Counted from the stretch's first letter, positions 1-8,424 are shown. The stretch is 32,276 nucleotides of DNA from Paenalcaligenes sp035301625 (GCA_035301625.1 DATGTW010000054.1:1-32276), one strand, 5' to 3'. Notes: a model not told the origin generated them from the sequence alone. Translations and numbers: made by a program.

Positions 1-22
1 GTTTGATATCACTTGCTTGTTA

Positions 23-49
23 GGGTGGCTGGCATAATGCCGGCCACCC
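23..49. other. Strong hairpin just upstream of thiG
   Basis: The arms GGGTGGCTGGC (23-33) and GCCGGCCACCC (39-49) pair over 11 positions with one G-T wobble around the loop ATAAT. No T-run follows on either strand, so it is not a standard terminator. It ends 16 nt before the thiG start, so it may be an intercistronic processing or stability element in a thiamine operon. The window begins too late to show the upstream gene. Confidence 0.55.
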
Positions 50-65
50 GTTCTGGAGTAATAGG

Positions 66-878
66 ATGCCACTAGAAGACCCATTTGTATTAGCAGGTAA
101 TACCTACCGTTCGCGTCTGCTGGTTGGAACTGGAAAATACAAAGATTACGAGGAGACGCGTGCTGCGATCCTGGAAAGTGGTGCCGAGATCGTTACGGTG
201 GCCATACGGCGTACCAATATCGGTCAAGATACTGATCAGCCCAGTTTGCTCGAATACGTCTCGCCTCAGGAATTTACGTATTTGCCCAATACAGCAGGTT
301 GTTACAGTGCCCAAGACGCCGTCCGTTTGGCGCGTTTGGCACGTGAGCTGCTGGATGGACATCCTTTGGTCAAACTAGAGATTTTCGGTAGTCCAACTAA
401 CCTGTATCCAAACATGCCCGAGACCCTAAAGGCCGCCAAAACATTGGTTAAAGACGGCTTTCAGGTCATGGTGTACTGTTCGGATGATCCAGTCCAAGCA
501 AAAATGCTCGAAGAGATGGGGTGTGTAGCGGTAATGCCGTTAGCCTCTATTATTGGCTCGGGCATGGGGGTGCTCAACCCTTGGAATATCAAACTTATTA
601 TCGAACAAGCCACCGTGCCTATTTTGCTTGACGCAGGTGTTGGCACCGCTTCTGATGCAGCCATTGCTATGGAATTAGGCTGTGATGCGGTGTTAATGAA
701 TTCAGCGTTGGCTTATGCGCAAAAACCGGTTTTGATGGCGCGAGCAATGCGACGTGCGGTTCAAGCAGGTCGTGATGCTTATCTAGCCGGACGGATGCCC
801 AAAAAGAGATATCTGGCCGAGGCTTCGTCTCCGGCCGAGGGCATGATTGAAACAGACAGTTTGCCTGCTGCGCAATAG
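66..878 (+). CDS. thiG: Thiazole synthase ThiG
   Basis: ThiG builds the thiazole phosphate half of thiamine in the cytoplasm from 1-deoxy-D-xylulose 5-phosphate, dehydroglycine and ThiS thiocarboxylate. The 270-residue protein has family hallmarks in order: LLVGTGKYKDYEETRAA (18-34), VTVAIRRTNIGQ (43-54), LPNTAGCY (73-80), VKLEIFGSPTNLYPN, then VMPLASIIGSGMG and ILLDAGVGTASDAA for the phosphate-binding end of the TIM barrel. Lys103 in VKLE is the expected Schiff-base lysine. The stretch after it (IFGSPTN) differs from the more usual VL-D/G-QKT version. Start is ATG 66, about 9 nt after a GGAG (55-58). thiS is expected upstream but lies outside the window. The next gene starts 45 nt downstream, so co-transcription is likely. 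The identification is secure. Confidence 0.96.
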   Translation: MPLEDPFVLAGNTYRSRLLVGTGKYKDYEETRAAILESGAEIVTVAIRRTNIGQDTDQPSLLEYVSPQEFTYLPNTAGCYSAQDAVRLARLARELLDGHPLVKLEIFGSPTNLYPNMPETLKAAKTLVKDGFQVMVYCSDDPVQAKMLEEMGCVAVMPLASIIGSGMGVLNPWNIKLIIEQATVPILLDAGVGTASDAAIAMELGCDAVLMNSALAYAQKPVLMARAMRRAVQAGRDAYLAGRMPKKRYLAEASSPAEGMIETDSLPAAQ

Positions 879-923
879 TTGTTGGCAGGAACGTACTCAC
901 TAATCCATAAGGAGCACATCACA

Positions 924-1313
924 ATGGATAAGAGACAAAAAATGCTCGAAACTTTGAAAAAATACATTCAGGCATGGAATGACCATGATATTGATACCAT
1001 CATGAGCTTGACTGCTGATGAATGTGCCTTTTACACCATCGCTGGTGAGACCGAGCAAGGCACTGTGCACGAAGGGCGTGAACAGGTACGCGCAGCTTTC
1101 CAAGCAGCATGGACCAACATCCCTAATGCCGCATGGCTCGACCCCGAGTTTTTCATCTTGGATGATAACCGTGCTATGAATACCTCATTATTTCGTGGCA
1201 CTGACCTAGAAGGGGGCAAACACGAGGCACGCATGGTTGATTTATACACTTTTTCGGGTGACAAGATCGCTATTAAAAGCGCATATAGAAAAAATAGACC
1301 CGCAGTGAAGTAG
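924..1313 (+). CDS. NTF2/SnoaL-like small protein
   Basis: A 129-residue protein of the NTF2-like / SnoaL-like cone-fold superfamily. The supporting pattern is an N-terminal helix ending in KYIQAWNDHDIDTIMSL, then TADECAFYTI, EGREQVRAAFQAAWTNIPNA, and a C-terminal sheet with ARMVDLYTFSGDKI. These folds serve as small-molecule isomerases, cyclases, hydrolases or simple binding domains, and the sequence does not say which. The ATG at 924 is chosen over a TTG at 879 because AAGGAG (909-914) sits 9 nt before it. No signal peptide, so it is cytosolic. It follows thiG by 45 nt and precedes the FAD oxidoreductase by 10 nt, suggesting it works with the oxidoreductase. The fold is a good call; the function is unknown. 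Confidence 0.8.
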   Translation: MDKRQKMLETLKKYIQAWNDHDIDTIMSLTADECAFYTIAGETEQGTVHEGREQVRAAFQAAWTNIPNAAWLDPEFFILDDNRAMNTSLFRGTDLEGGKHEARMVDLYTFSGDKIAIKSAYRKNRPAVK

Positions 1314-1323
1314 AGGTAAAGAC

Positions 1324-2763
1324 ATGACAGCATCAGATAAAGGGCAAGAACTAAATCAAGGTCAGGCCACGCCTGCGCAAACGAGTTACGATCCTGGTTA
1401 TGATCCGATACTCGATGCTACTCCTGGTGTGGGCACCGATTACGCTCCGACCTACTGGATCGGCACTGCTGGCGCTCCTCCGGAGGATGACGGCCCAATA
1501 ACCCACGATGTAGAGGTGGATGTTGCCATTATCGGTGCTGGCTTTACAGGTCTGACAACTGCGATCTATTTAGCCCAGGAGCACGGCATCAAGGCCACAG
1601 TACTCGAAGCAAATCGTACTGCATGGGGATGTAGTACCCGCAACGGCGGGCAAGCACAATGTGCATCTGGGCGCCTCAAGCGCTCGCAATGGATACAGCG
1701 CTGGGGGTTAGATGTTGCTCTCAAAATGCACCAAGAATGCGTTGAGGGCATGGAAAATTTCAAAGAGTTGATCAAGGATATCGACTGCGAGCCGCAGCCT
1801 GGTGGGCACTTGTATATTGCTCATAGAGCACGCGTCATGGCAGATCTTGAAAAAGAAGCCGAACTTTTGCGCAACACCTTTAACTATAATGCACGCATTT
1901 TAGATAAAGATACCGTACGCAATGAATGGGTAGATGATCACGAGGCTCATGGTGCCATGCATGAACCCGAAGGGATCGGTATCCATGCCGGCAAGTTGGC
2001 TTTTGGTTATCAGCGCAAGGCACGCGCCCTAGGCGCCACTGTTCACCCTTCTAGCGCAGTATTAGGCTGGGAGACCCGCGGTGGTTCGCATTATCTGCGT
2101 ACTCCTGGTGGTGTCGTCAAAGCCAAAGCAGTCGGTGTAGCGACGGGGGGCTATACATCAAACAGTCTGCACAAAGAATTTAAAAACAGATTGATGCCTA
2201 TTTTGTCGAACTCTATCGTCACCCGTCCATTGACTGATGATGAGATCGAGGCTTGCAAGTTTCATACCCGTCAAATTCTGACCGATACCCGCGTCCTGAG
2301 ACATTACTACCGCTTATTGCCCGATAATCGCTTGCAAATTGGTAGCCGCAGCGCGATTACTGGGCGCGATGCACCAGAACAGCAGTACGAAGACCTTTTA
2401 CGTGCTTCAATGCACCGCAAATTCCCAGCCCTGAAAGGCATCGAGCTTGAGTACTCATGGTGGGGCTGGGTGGATGTCAGCCATGACATGATGCCGCGTA
2501 TCGTGCAGCCAGATCCCAATGAGAGCATTTATTATGCTTTAGGGTATGGGGGTAATGGGGTGATGTATTCAGCCCAAGCGGGTAAACGCATGGCTGAATG
2601 GATTGCAGGCCAGGGTCACAAATTGGATTTGCCTATCTTCGAAGGGCGCTTACCGTATCCCAACGTTATGAATGCCATCGAATCACCTATATTTGCGCCG
2701 TTCCGTCGGCTGGGTCAACGATTCCTATATCGTTGGTACCACCTCAAGGACGAAGTGTTTTAA
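1324..2763 (+). CDS. FAD-dependent amine/amino-acid oxidoreductase (DAO/PuuB family)
   Basis: A 479-residue DAO-fold flavoenzyme that probably oxidises a C-N bond of an amine or amino acid, releasing an imine or aldehyde. The FAD Rossmann motif GAGFTG is at 71-76, followed by TVLEA for the ribose-binding acid. WGCSTRNGGQ (101-110) is typical of the gamma-glutamylputrescine oxidase (PuuB) branch. Near the C-terminus LGYGGNGVMYSAQAG closes the FAD site. About 60 residues precede the Rossmann fold, including YDPGYDPI and DYAPTYWIGTAG, which resemble the leader seen in PuuB-like enzymes. It is longer than ThiO glycine oxidases (roughly 350-370 residues). It begins 10 nt after the NTF2-like gene and is followed by a terminator, making it the last gene of a thiG-led unit. 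The substrate cannot be read from sequence. Confidence 0.88.
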   Translation: MTASDKGQELNQGQATPAQTSYDPGYDPILDATPGVGTDYAPTYWIGTAGAPPEDDGPITHDVEVDVAIIGAGFTGLTTAIYLAQEHGIKATVLEANRTAWGCSTRNGGQAQCASGRLKRSQWIQRWGLDVALKMHQECVEGMENFKELIKDIDCEPQPGGHLYIAHRARVMADLEKEAELLRNTFNYNARILDKDTVRNEWVDDHEAHGAMHEPEGIGIHAGKLAFGYQRKARALGATVHPSSAVLGWETRGGSHYLRTPGGVVKAKAVGVATGGYTSNSLHKEFKNRLMPILSNSIVTRPLTDDEIEACKFHTRQILTDTRVLRHYYRLLPDNRLQIGSRSAITGRDAPEQQYEDLLRASMHRKFPALKGIELEYSWWGWVDVSHDMMPRIVQPDPNESIYYALGYGGNGVMYSAQAGKRMAEWIAGQGHKLDLPIFEGRLPYPNVMNAIESPIFAPFRRLGQRFLYRWYHLKDEVF

Positions 2764-2816
2764 TTTTCGCTTTCTTTAATGTCGTTGCTGTTCGACATAT
2801 GATTGACCTCCAATTT

Positions 2817-2848
2817 GCCCATCGCTTTCGTGATGGGCCTTTTTTTTG
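2817..2848 (+). terminator. Rho-independent terminator after the FAD oxidoreductase
   Basis: A perfect 7-bp stem GCCCATC (2817-2823) / GATGGGC (2832-2838) with an 8-nt loop is followed by C and eight Ts. It lies 53 nt after the oxidoreductase stop and closes the thiG-led transcription unit. Confidence 0.9.
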
Positions 2849-3071
2849 CTCGTTGCTTTGAGGGAGGCTACTGCTTGTCGGTCTGCGAGCGTTTTTTTCC
2901 AATGTCTCGCTATCGTTCGAAAAACTTCTAAAACAGTGCTCTTCGTTCCTCTTTAATTAGTGGCATCTGTGACAGCGGGTTTTTGTGCGTCACTCTGCAG
3001 GCATTGTTTTTCGATATCTCGCTTCGCTCGGAACATATTCAAAGCATTTCCTTCTGAGCGCCTTGAATATT
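2849..3071. other. Gene-free stretch with two degenerate repeat copies and an inverted repeat
   Basis: The whole gap runs 2764-3071; its first part holds the terminator. In the rest I see no credible gene. Two similar blocks are present, beginning TCTCGCTATCGTTCG (2905-2919) and TCTCGCTTCGCTCGG (3017-3031), each preceded by a T-run and followed by an A-rich then TTCCT-like tail. Next to the lrp stop, ATATTCAAAGC (3035-3045) and GCCTTGAATAT (3060-3070) form an 11-bp inverted repeat with one mismatch. It could end the lrp transcript, but it has no T-run on the minus strand. Confidence 0.5.
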
Positions 3072-3527
3072 TTATATGAGGGGGAGTTGCGGTTGGTTTT
3101 TGATTTCCCTTAAGACTACGATGGTGCGAGTTTGACGAACGGCAGGCAGGTTAAAAAAGAATCTGTGCAGGAATCGGTCGTATTGCTCGGGGTCGGGGAC
3201 GACTATTTTGAGTAAAAAGTCCGCGTCTCCGGTGACTGCATAGCAGGCGACTATTTCTGGTGCGTCCATGACGGCTTGGATAAAGTTTTCCACTCGATTA
3301 GATGAGTGTCGGTCTAGGCTGATTTGTGCAAACATGCAGCTTTGTAGCCCTACTAAGGTTCTATCTACTGCTGCGTGATAGCCAGTGATGATCTTTTTTT
3401 CTTCCAGGTTTTTGATGCGTCTCCAAACGGGGGCGACTGACAATCCTACTTGGTCGGATACTTGTTGTACGGATGCTTTGGCGTTGTTTTGCAAAGATTT
3501 CAAAATTTTTAAATCAATCTTATCCAT
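3072..3527 (-). CDS. Lrp/AsnC family transcriptional regulator
   Basis: A 151-residue leucine-responsive-type regulator. The N-terminal winged helix runs from DKIDLKILKSLQNNA through VSDQVGLSVAPVWRRIKNLEEKKII. The C-terminal RAM/ligand-binding domain includes CMFAQISLD, VVACYAVTGDADFLLKIVV and the conserved closing strand TRTIVVLREIK. Such proteins form dimers to octamers that wrap promoter DNA and sense amino acids. The start codon is preceded on the minus strand by AAAGGAGG. The gene is divergent from the indolepyruvate:ferredoxin oxidoreductase across a 108-nt AT-rich gap, so it is very likely that gene's regulator and probably its own. An aromatic amino acid is the plausible effector, by context only. 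Confidence 0.93.
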   Translation of the reverse strand: MDKIDLKILKSLQNNAKASVQQVSDQVGLSVAPVWRRIKNLEEKKIITGYHAAVDRTLVGLQSCMFAQISLDRHSSNRVENFIQAVMDAPEIVACYAVTGDADFLLKIVVPDPEQYDRFLHRFFFNLPAVRQTRTIVVLREIKNQPQLPLI

Positions 3528-3635
3528 AATTCCTCCTTTAGCAAATGTTTATTCTATTTATTAGGGATTTTACGCAATAAAAAGGAAAAAAAATAGCGCC
3601 TAGATGAACGTATGATGGATCTAAAGGAGGTTGTT
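3528..3635. promoter_or_regulatory. Divergent AT-rich control region between lrp-type gene and ior
   Basis: This gap carries both ribosome-binding sites and an AT-rich centre (about 3548-3597), with TTTATT (3548-3553) and AATAAA (3576-3581) as weak inverted arms. On the minus strand TTATTG and TAGAAT spaced by 18 nt make a fair promoter for the regulator. On the plus strand AAAGGAGG (3623-3630) sits 5 nt before ATG 3636 and decides the start of the oxidoreductase over an ATG at 3612. Lrp binding here is inferred from the divergent layout. Confidence 0.5.
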
Positions 3636-6600
3636 ATGCGTCATGCGATTAATCTAGAGTATGAATTAGATCAAAATATACGGGCTGATTCGGGGCGCAT
3701 TTTCCTCACGGGTACTCAGGCGCTGTTGCGCATGTTATTGAGTCAATCCCAGCGCGATAAGGCGCAGGGGCTCAATACAGCTGGATTTGTTTCTGGTTAT
3801 CGGGGGTCCCCTTTGGGTGGAGTCGATGCGACTCTATGGCGTCATGAACAAGAATTACAAGCAGCCAATATCCGTTTTCAGCCTGCTATTAATGAGGATT
3901 TAGCTGCGACCATGTTGATGGGCACGCAGCAACTGGACACGCATCCGGATAAAGACGTGGATGGTGTGTTTGGGATGTGGTATGGCAAGGGCCCTGGGGT
4001 CGATCGTTCTGGGGATGCTTTATTGCATGGGCATGCCGCTGGGGCCAGTCATCATGGTGGAGTTTTGGTGGTGGTTGGGGATGACCACGCTGGGGTGTCT
4101 TCTTCTGTGCCTCATGGTAGTGAGCAGGCTTTGCGTCATTTACGTATGCCTGTTGTGCATCCGTCTTCTGTACAAGAGTACGAGTATTTTGGTTTGTGGG
4201 GTTGGGCACTGTCACGTTATTCAGGGGCGTGGGTAGCTTTTAAGGCGATTACCGAGACGGTTGAGAGTGGTCGTAGTTTTGAGATTCCGCCTTTGCCACA
4301 GTTTAATAAATTTGCGACCCCTTCAGAACACGCGCGTAGTTATGATGCGCGTCCTTTTTTGACGCCCAAGATCGAGCAAAATATCGAGTCACGGTTGCGT
4401 GCGATTGAGGAGTTCGCGCGCGCCTATCCTTTGGATCGTGTTTTGGATTCAGCGCCGAGCGCGCGTTTGGGGGTTATCAGTAGCGGTAAAGCTACGCTGG
4501 ATGCGCTACAGGCTCTTGAGGACTTGGCTCTAGAATATGGGGCGCAGTTACCCATTATCCGCCATTACAAGGTGGGGCTGGTTTGGCCATTAGAAGTGCA
4601 AGGTTTGCTGGATTTTGTTGAGGGTTTAGATCATGTTTTAGTGGTCGAAGAGAAAGGTGATTTTATCGAGGCGCAGATCAAAAACCTGCTTTATGGACGT
4701 ACTTCTCAGCCCACCATTATGGGTAAACAGGATTTGCATCAGGCGGCTTTGATTCCTTCTTCGGGACAGTTGAGTCCTTCTATAGTCAGGCGCGCTTTGT
4801 TGCGCTGGTTAGGTCATTGTGATGATGGTTTTGCGGCTCAGTCCGAGCCATCAAAGCAGTCTATTGTGGCACCGACAGTAAAGCCATTGCACAGTTTTGG
4901 GTTGACGCGGCGTCCTTATTTTTGCTCTGGGTGTCCGCATAGTACCTCGACCCGTGTTCCTGAGGGCAGCAAGGCTTTGGCTGGGGTCGGCTGCCATTAT
5001 ATGGCGGCTTGGATGGATCGTAATACTCAGGGGCTCACCCAAATGGGGGGCGAGGGGGCAGACTGGATTGGTGCTTCGGCTTTTATGCAGGGTGCGCATA
5101 TTTTTCAAAATATGGGCGAGGGCACGTATTTTCATTCGGGTTATTTATCAATTCGACAGGCTGTGGCTGCCAGGGCCAATATTACGTATAAGATTCTATT
5201 TAATGATGCCGTTGCCATGACGGGTGGGCAGCCTGTGGATGGGCCCATTTCAGTGCCGCGTATTTGTCAACAGGTAATTGGCGAGGGGGTGGCCAAGGTT
5301 GTTGTCACTACGGATGAGCCCGAGCGTTATAAAAATATAGATTTGCCTGGCGGCATACAGGTGCACCATCGTCGCGAATTAGATTCTTTACAGCGCGAAT
5401 TGCGTGACATCCCCGGGGTGACTGTTTTGATTCATGATCAGACTTGTGCTGCCGAGAAACGTCGTCGACGCAAAAAGAATCAGTTCCCGGATCCCGCGCG
5501 GCGCATTTATATTCATCCTGAGATTTGCGAGGGTTGTGGTGACTGTGGGGTGCAATCTAATTGTTTGTCAGTAGTGCCTTTGGAAACAGAGTTGGGCCGT
5601 AAAAGAGCTATTGACCAATCTAGCTGCAACAAAGACTATAGTTGTGTGGAAGGATTTTGCCCTAGTTTTGTTTCAGTTTTGGATGCTGAGCCTCGCAAAG
5701 CGGTTGGTATGGACACATCCACTTTACAGCGTCATTTGGATAGCACACTACAGGATGCTCCTGCACCGGTTATCCCTGACACCGACTGCAATTTGATTGT
5801 TGCTGGTATTGGTGGCACTGGAGTTGTGACTATCGGTGCGATTGTTGCTATGGCTGCTCATTTAGAATATCGGGCTTCTTCGGTGCTGGATATTACTGGT
5901 TTGGCTCAAAAGGGTGGGACTGTGATCAGCCACGTACGCTTAAGTGCCGGTGATGAGTTGGTCGGACCTGTGCGTATCGATGCGCAGCAAGCTGATGTTG
6001 CTATTTGGTGTGATAGTGTGGCAGCGACGAATCTCGATGCAGCACGTAGCGTGCGTCCCGGCCATACCCAAGTGTTTATCAACGATTATCTGGCGCCGAC
6101 CGCTGAGTTTACAGCGCAACCTGATGTGCACATGCCGCGTCAGGCGCTGGTAGAGCAACTCAGTGCTCAGACTGGTGAGCAACACAGCCGCTCTTTAGAT
6201 GCTTATCATTTAGCTGAGCGTTTATTGGGCGACAGTATTCTATCCAACATGTTGATGTTGGGCGTGGCTTGGCAACGGGGGGCTATTCCTTTACAGCATG
6301 AGGCTATCGAGCGTGCAATCGAGCTTAATGGTGTTGCGGTACAAGCCAACAAACTGGCTTTTCAGGTGGGCCGCGTGTGGTCTCATGACCCCCAGGTGCT
6401 GGATGCGTTACTCGAACCCGCAGCATCAGCTTCAGCTGCAGCTGCAGCTGCAACAGGTCAACGTCCAGAAACTGTTCAGGCAGCTTTGGACCTGTATATG
6501 CCGCGTTTGGTGGCTTATCAAAACCGGGCTTATGCAGAGCGTTTCCGCATATTAATTAAAACACTCCAAGAGGCCGAGCAACGTGTTAAGCCACAAGCCC

Positions 6601-7130
6601 AAGAGCTCACCTTGCAGGCTGCGCATAGTCTGTACAAGCTTATGGCCTATAAAGATGAATACGAGGTCGCACGGCTTTTCTCCTCGTCCTCATTTATGGA
6701 TTCATTACAAGAGCAGTTTGAGGAAGGGTTTACGCTCAATCTGCATTTGGCACCTCCATTCATTACGCGATTGGGCAGTGATGGCCGTCCGCAAAAACGT
6801 CGTATGGGGTCTTGGATATTACGATTAATGCCTTGGTTGGCGCGTGCTAAATTTGTGCGTGGGTCAGTGTTGGATGTCTTTGGTTACCAGGCCGAACGTA
6901 AAATGGAGCGGGCCCTACGTGATGAATTCATCACGCAAATCGAAAAAATCACAGGGTGTCTGAATGAGGGTAATTATGAATATAAATTGCAGTTAGTCCG
7001 CTTGCCCCAAGAGATCCGTGGCTTTGGCCCGGTCAAAGAGGTAGCCGTAGAGCGTTATCGAGCCCGCCAGCATCAGTTGCTGCAAAGTGAGCAAGACAGC
7101 GACTGGCAGGTGGCAGAGCAACTTGCGTAA
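3636..7130 (+). CDS. Indolepyruvate:ferredoxin oxidoreductase, fused single chain
   Basis: A 1164-residue thiamine-diphosphate and iron-sulfur enzyme that converts arylpyruvates (indole-, phenyl- or hydroxyphenylpyruvate) to arylacetyl-CoA, passing electrons to ferredoxin. The order is: pyrimidine-type N-terminal domain (GFVSGYRGSPLGGVDATLW; FGMWYGKGPGVDRSGDAL); a TPP domain (YFCSGCPHST, MGGEGADWIG, ILFNDAVAMTGGQPVDG); a ferredoxin-like segment with Cys631, 634, 637 and 643, then Cys664, 670 and 675; a gamma domain from about residue 720 (VAGIGGTGVVTIGAIV, GLAQKGGTVISHVRLS); and a C-terminal DUF6537-like tail (YEYKLQLVRLPQEIRGFGPVKE). Fused forms near 1150-1200 residues are usual in proteobacteria. 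A poly-Ala insert lies in the gamma part. ATG 3636 is chosen for its AAAGGAGG. It is paired with a divergent Lrp regulator and ends in a terminator. Confidence 0.95.
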   Translation: MRHAINLEYELDQNIRADSGRIFLTGTQALLRMLLSQSQRDKAQGLNTAGFVSGYRGSPLGGVDATLWRHEQELQAANIRFQPAINEDLAATMLMGTQQLDTHPDKDVDGVFGMWYGKGPGVDRSGDALLHGHAAGASHHGGVLVVVGDDHAGVSSSVPHGSEQALRHLRMPVVHPSSVQEYEYFGLWGWALSRYSGAWVAFKAITETVESGRSFEIPPLPQFNKFATPSEHARSYDARPFLTPKIEQNIESRLRAIEEFARAYPLDRVLDSAPSARLGVISSGKATLDALQALEDLALEYGAQLPIIRHYKVGLVWPLEVQGLLDFVEGLDHVLVVEEKGDFIEAQIKNLLYGRTSQPTIMGKQDLHQAALIPSSGQLSPSIVRRALLRWLGHCDDGFAAQSEPSKQSIVAPTVKPLHSFGLTRRPYFCSGCPHSTSTRVPEGSKALAGVGCHYMAAWMDRNTQGLTQMGGEGADWIGASAFMQGAHIFQNMGEGTYFHSGYLSIRQAVAARANITYKILFNDAVAMTGGQPVDGPISVPRICQQVIGEGVAKVVVTTDEPERYKNIDLPGGIQVHHRRELDSLQRELRDIPGVTVLIHDQTCAAEKRRRRKKNQFPDPARRIYIHPEICEGCGDCGVQSNCLSVVPLETELGRKRAIDQSSCNKDYSCVEGFCPSFVSVLDAEPRKAVGMDTSTLQRHLDSTLQDAPAPVIPDTDCNLIVAGIGGTGVVTIGAIVAMAAHLEYRASSVLDITGLAQKGGTVISHVRLSAGDELVGPVRIDAQQADVAIWCDSVAATNLDAARSVRPGHTQVFINDYLAPTAEFTAQPDVHMPRQALVEQLSAQTGEQHSRSLDAYHLAERLLGDSILSNMLMLGVAWQRGAIPLQHEAIERAIELNGVAVQANKLAFQVGRVWSHDPQVLDALLEPAASASAAAAAATGQRPETVQAALDLYMPRLVAYQNRAYAERFRILIKTLQEAEQRVKPQAQELTLQAAHSLYKLMAYKDEYEVARLFSSSSFMDSLQEQFEEGFTLNLHLAPPFITRLGSDGRPQKRRMGSWILRLMPWLARAKFVRGSVLDVFGYQAERKMERALRDEFITQIEKITGCLNEGNYEYKLQLVRLPQEIRGFGPVKEVAVERYRARQHQLLQSEQDSDWQVAEQLA
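6433..6452 (+). repeat. CAGCTG microsatellite encoding a poly-Ala/Ser run
   Basis: Three tandem CAGCTG units (6433-6450) plus flanking GCA/TCA codons encode an Ala/Ser run (AASASAAAAAA) in the oxidoreductase gamma region. Units of 6 bp keep frame, so copy-number change would only lengthen or shorten a linker. Confidence 0.8.
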
Positions 7131-7174
7131 TGCGGTTACCGCGCGTAGTGTGTAGCGCATAGCAAACAATGTAT

Positions 7175-7208
7175 GCAAGGGCTTGGATAAGTAAGCCCTT
7201 GCCATTTT
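7175..7208 (+). terminator. Terminator after the indolepyruvate oxidoreductase
   Basis: Arms GCAAGGGCTT (7175-7184) and AAGCCCTTGC (7193-7202) are a perfect 10-bp stem with an 8-nt loop, followed by CATTTTT. The T-run is on the plus strand only. The convergent amidohydrolase gene ends right beside it and may use the hairpin too. Confidence 0.88.
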
Positions 7209-7215
7209 TCAAGAA

Positions 7216-8385
7216 TTAAGCGGGACAAAATTGTTTGACCAGCGTTACCCAATAAGAAGCCCCCAAACTTAGAGCGTTATCATTAAAGTCGTAGTAGGGA
7301 TTATGGACATTGGCTTCGTTGCCGGTTTCTGAAGTACCCATGACGATATAAGCACCAGGGCAGGCTTGTTGCATAAAGCCAAAATCCTCTGAGCCCATTC
7401 TTTGAGGGCTTTTTGTGTTGACACGCTCTTTGCCAGTTACTGACTGCGCTGCTGTGATCGCGTGCTGGGTTGCCTGCTTTTCATTGACGGTAGCTGGATA
7501 ACCTTCGATATAGTCCAGACGCACCGTAGTACCGGTTTGGGTTTGAATGCCTGCGCATATTTCTTCAAAGCGTTTTTTGGTCTGAGCGCGTACCTCTTCG
7601 GAAAAACAACGACAAGTTCCCCGAATAACGACTGTTTCTGGTAGTACGTTCCAGGTATCTCCACCTCTAAATTCCGTCACACTCACGACTAAAGGATTTA
7701 GAGGATCATTATTGCGACTGACTATTTGCTGTAAAGCCAATACGAGTTGAGAGCCAGCGACAATAGCGTCTGTTCCGGATTGTGGATAGGCTGCATGAGC
7801 ACCTGTACCTGTTATTTCAATATCAAAGAAATCTGATGCAGATAACATTGGGCCTGAGCGGATGCCAAAATGCCCAAGGGGCATGCGCGGTGCATTGTGC
7901 AGTCCAAAGACAGCGTCACAGGGGAAACGCTCAAAAAGTCCTTCTTCGACCATCACTCGGCCGCCCCCTTCATTTTCTTCGGCAGGTTGAAAAATAAAAT
8001 GTACTGTGCCTTTAAAGGGGCGGTGTTCAGTGAGATAACGAGCTGCCCCCAAGAGCATCGCGGTATGGCCATCGTGCCCACAGGCATGCATCTTGCCGGG
8101 GAATTTAGAGGCATAGGGTTTGCCAGTTAGCTCGTGGATGTCTAATGCATCCATATCTGCACGCAGGCCGATAGTCGGACCTTCTCCATTTTTCAGTGTT
8201 GCAACTAGTCCAGTTTGGGCGATGCCTGTCTCTACTGGCAGCCCCATGTCACGTAGTGTTTCTTCTACTAGTTTTGAAGTGCGGACTTCTTCAAATGCTG
8301 TTTCTGGGTGAGCGTGGATATCTTGGCGCCACTGTTCCATTTGGCGTGTTAATTCTTTTGAAATCAAATTTTGGCTAAAGCTCAT
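7216..8385 (-). CDS. M20 family amidohydrolase (hippurate/aminoacyl amide hydrolase type)
   Basis: A 389-residue metallopeptidase of the M20D group, which cleaves N-acyl or N-aroyl amino acids such as hippurate or indoleacetyl-amino acids, using two metal ions. Visible motifs are HAHPETAFEE (24-33), GLRADMDALDI (73-83), MHACGHDGHTAM (99-110) with Cys102 and His104 as metal ligands, PAEENEGGG with catalytic Glu136 and ligand Glu137, and GLHNAPRMPLG with His163. GTGAHAAYPQSGTDA is the dimerisation-domain motif and VHNPYYDFND carries the last His ligand. No signal peptide, so cytosolic. It is divergent from a LysR regulator across 113 nt, a common regulator-enzyme layout, and its neighbours (arylpyruvate oxidoreductase, Bug receptor) fit use of acylated or aromatic amino acids. 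The exact substrate is unknown. Confidence 0.92.
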   Translation of the reverse strand: MSFSQNLISKELTRQMEQWRQDIHAHPETAFEEVRTSKLVEETLRDMGLPVETGIAQTGLVATLKNGEGPTIGLRADMDALDIHELTGKPYASKFPGKMHACGHDGHTAMLLGAARYLTEHRPFKGTVHFIFQPAEENEGGGRVMVEEGLFERFPCDAVFGLHNAPRMPLGHFGIRSGPMLSASDFFDIEITGTGAHAAYPQSGTDAIVAGSQLVLALQQIVSRNNDPLNPLVVSVTEFRGGDTWNVLPETVVIRGTCRCFSEEVRAQTKKRFEEICAGIQTQTGTTVRLDYIEGYPATVNEKQATQHAITAAQSVTGKERVNTKSPQRMGSEDFGFMQQACPGAYIVMGTSETGNEANVHNPYYDFNDNALSLGASYWVTLVKQFCPA

Positions 8386-8424
8386 TGTGTTGTCTCATCC
8401 TTTGTTGCTATAGGTACTCCCCAT

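Noticed and set aside
23..49. Hairpin before thiG as a rho-independent terminator or promoter (CATAAT in its loop)
   Set aside because: No T-run follows the stem, and no -35 element lies at a workable distance from the CATAAT; kept only as a structural element.
879..923. Upstream TTG start extending the NTF2-like protein by 15 residues
   Set aside because: It begins directly at the thiG stop without a ribosome-binding site, whereas AAGGAG is correctly placed before ATG 924.
3612..3635. ATG 3612 as the start of the indolepyruvate oxidoreductase
   Set aside because: The AAAGGAGG at 3623-3630 would then lie inside the gene; it is ideally spaced for ATG 3636.
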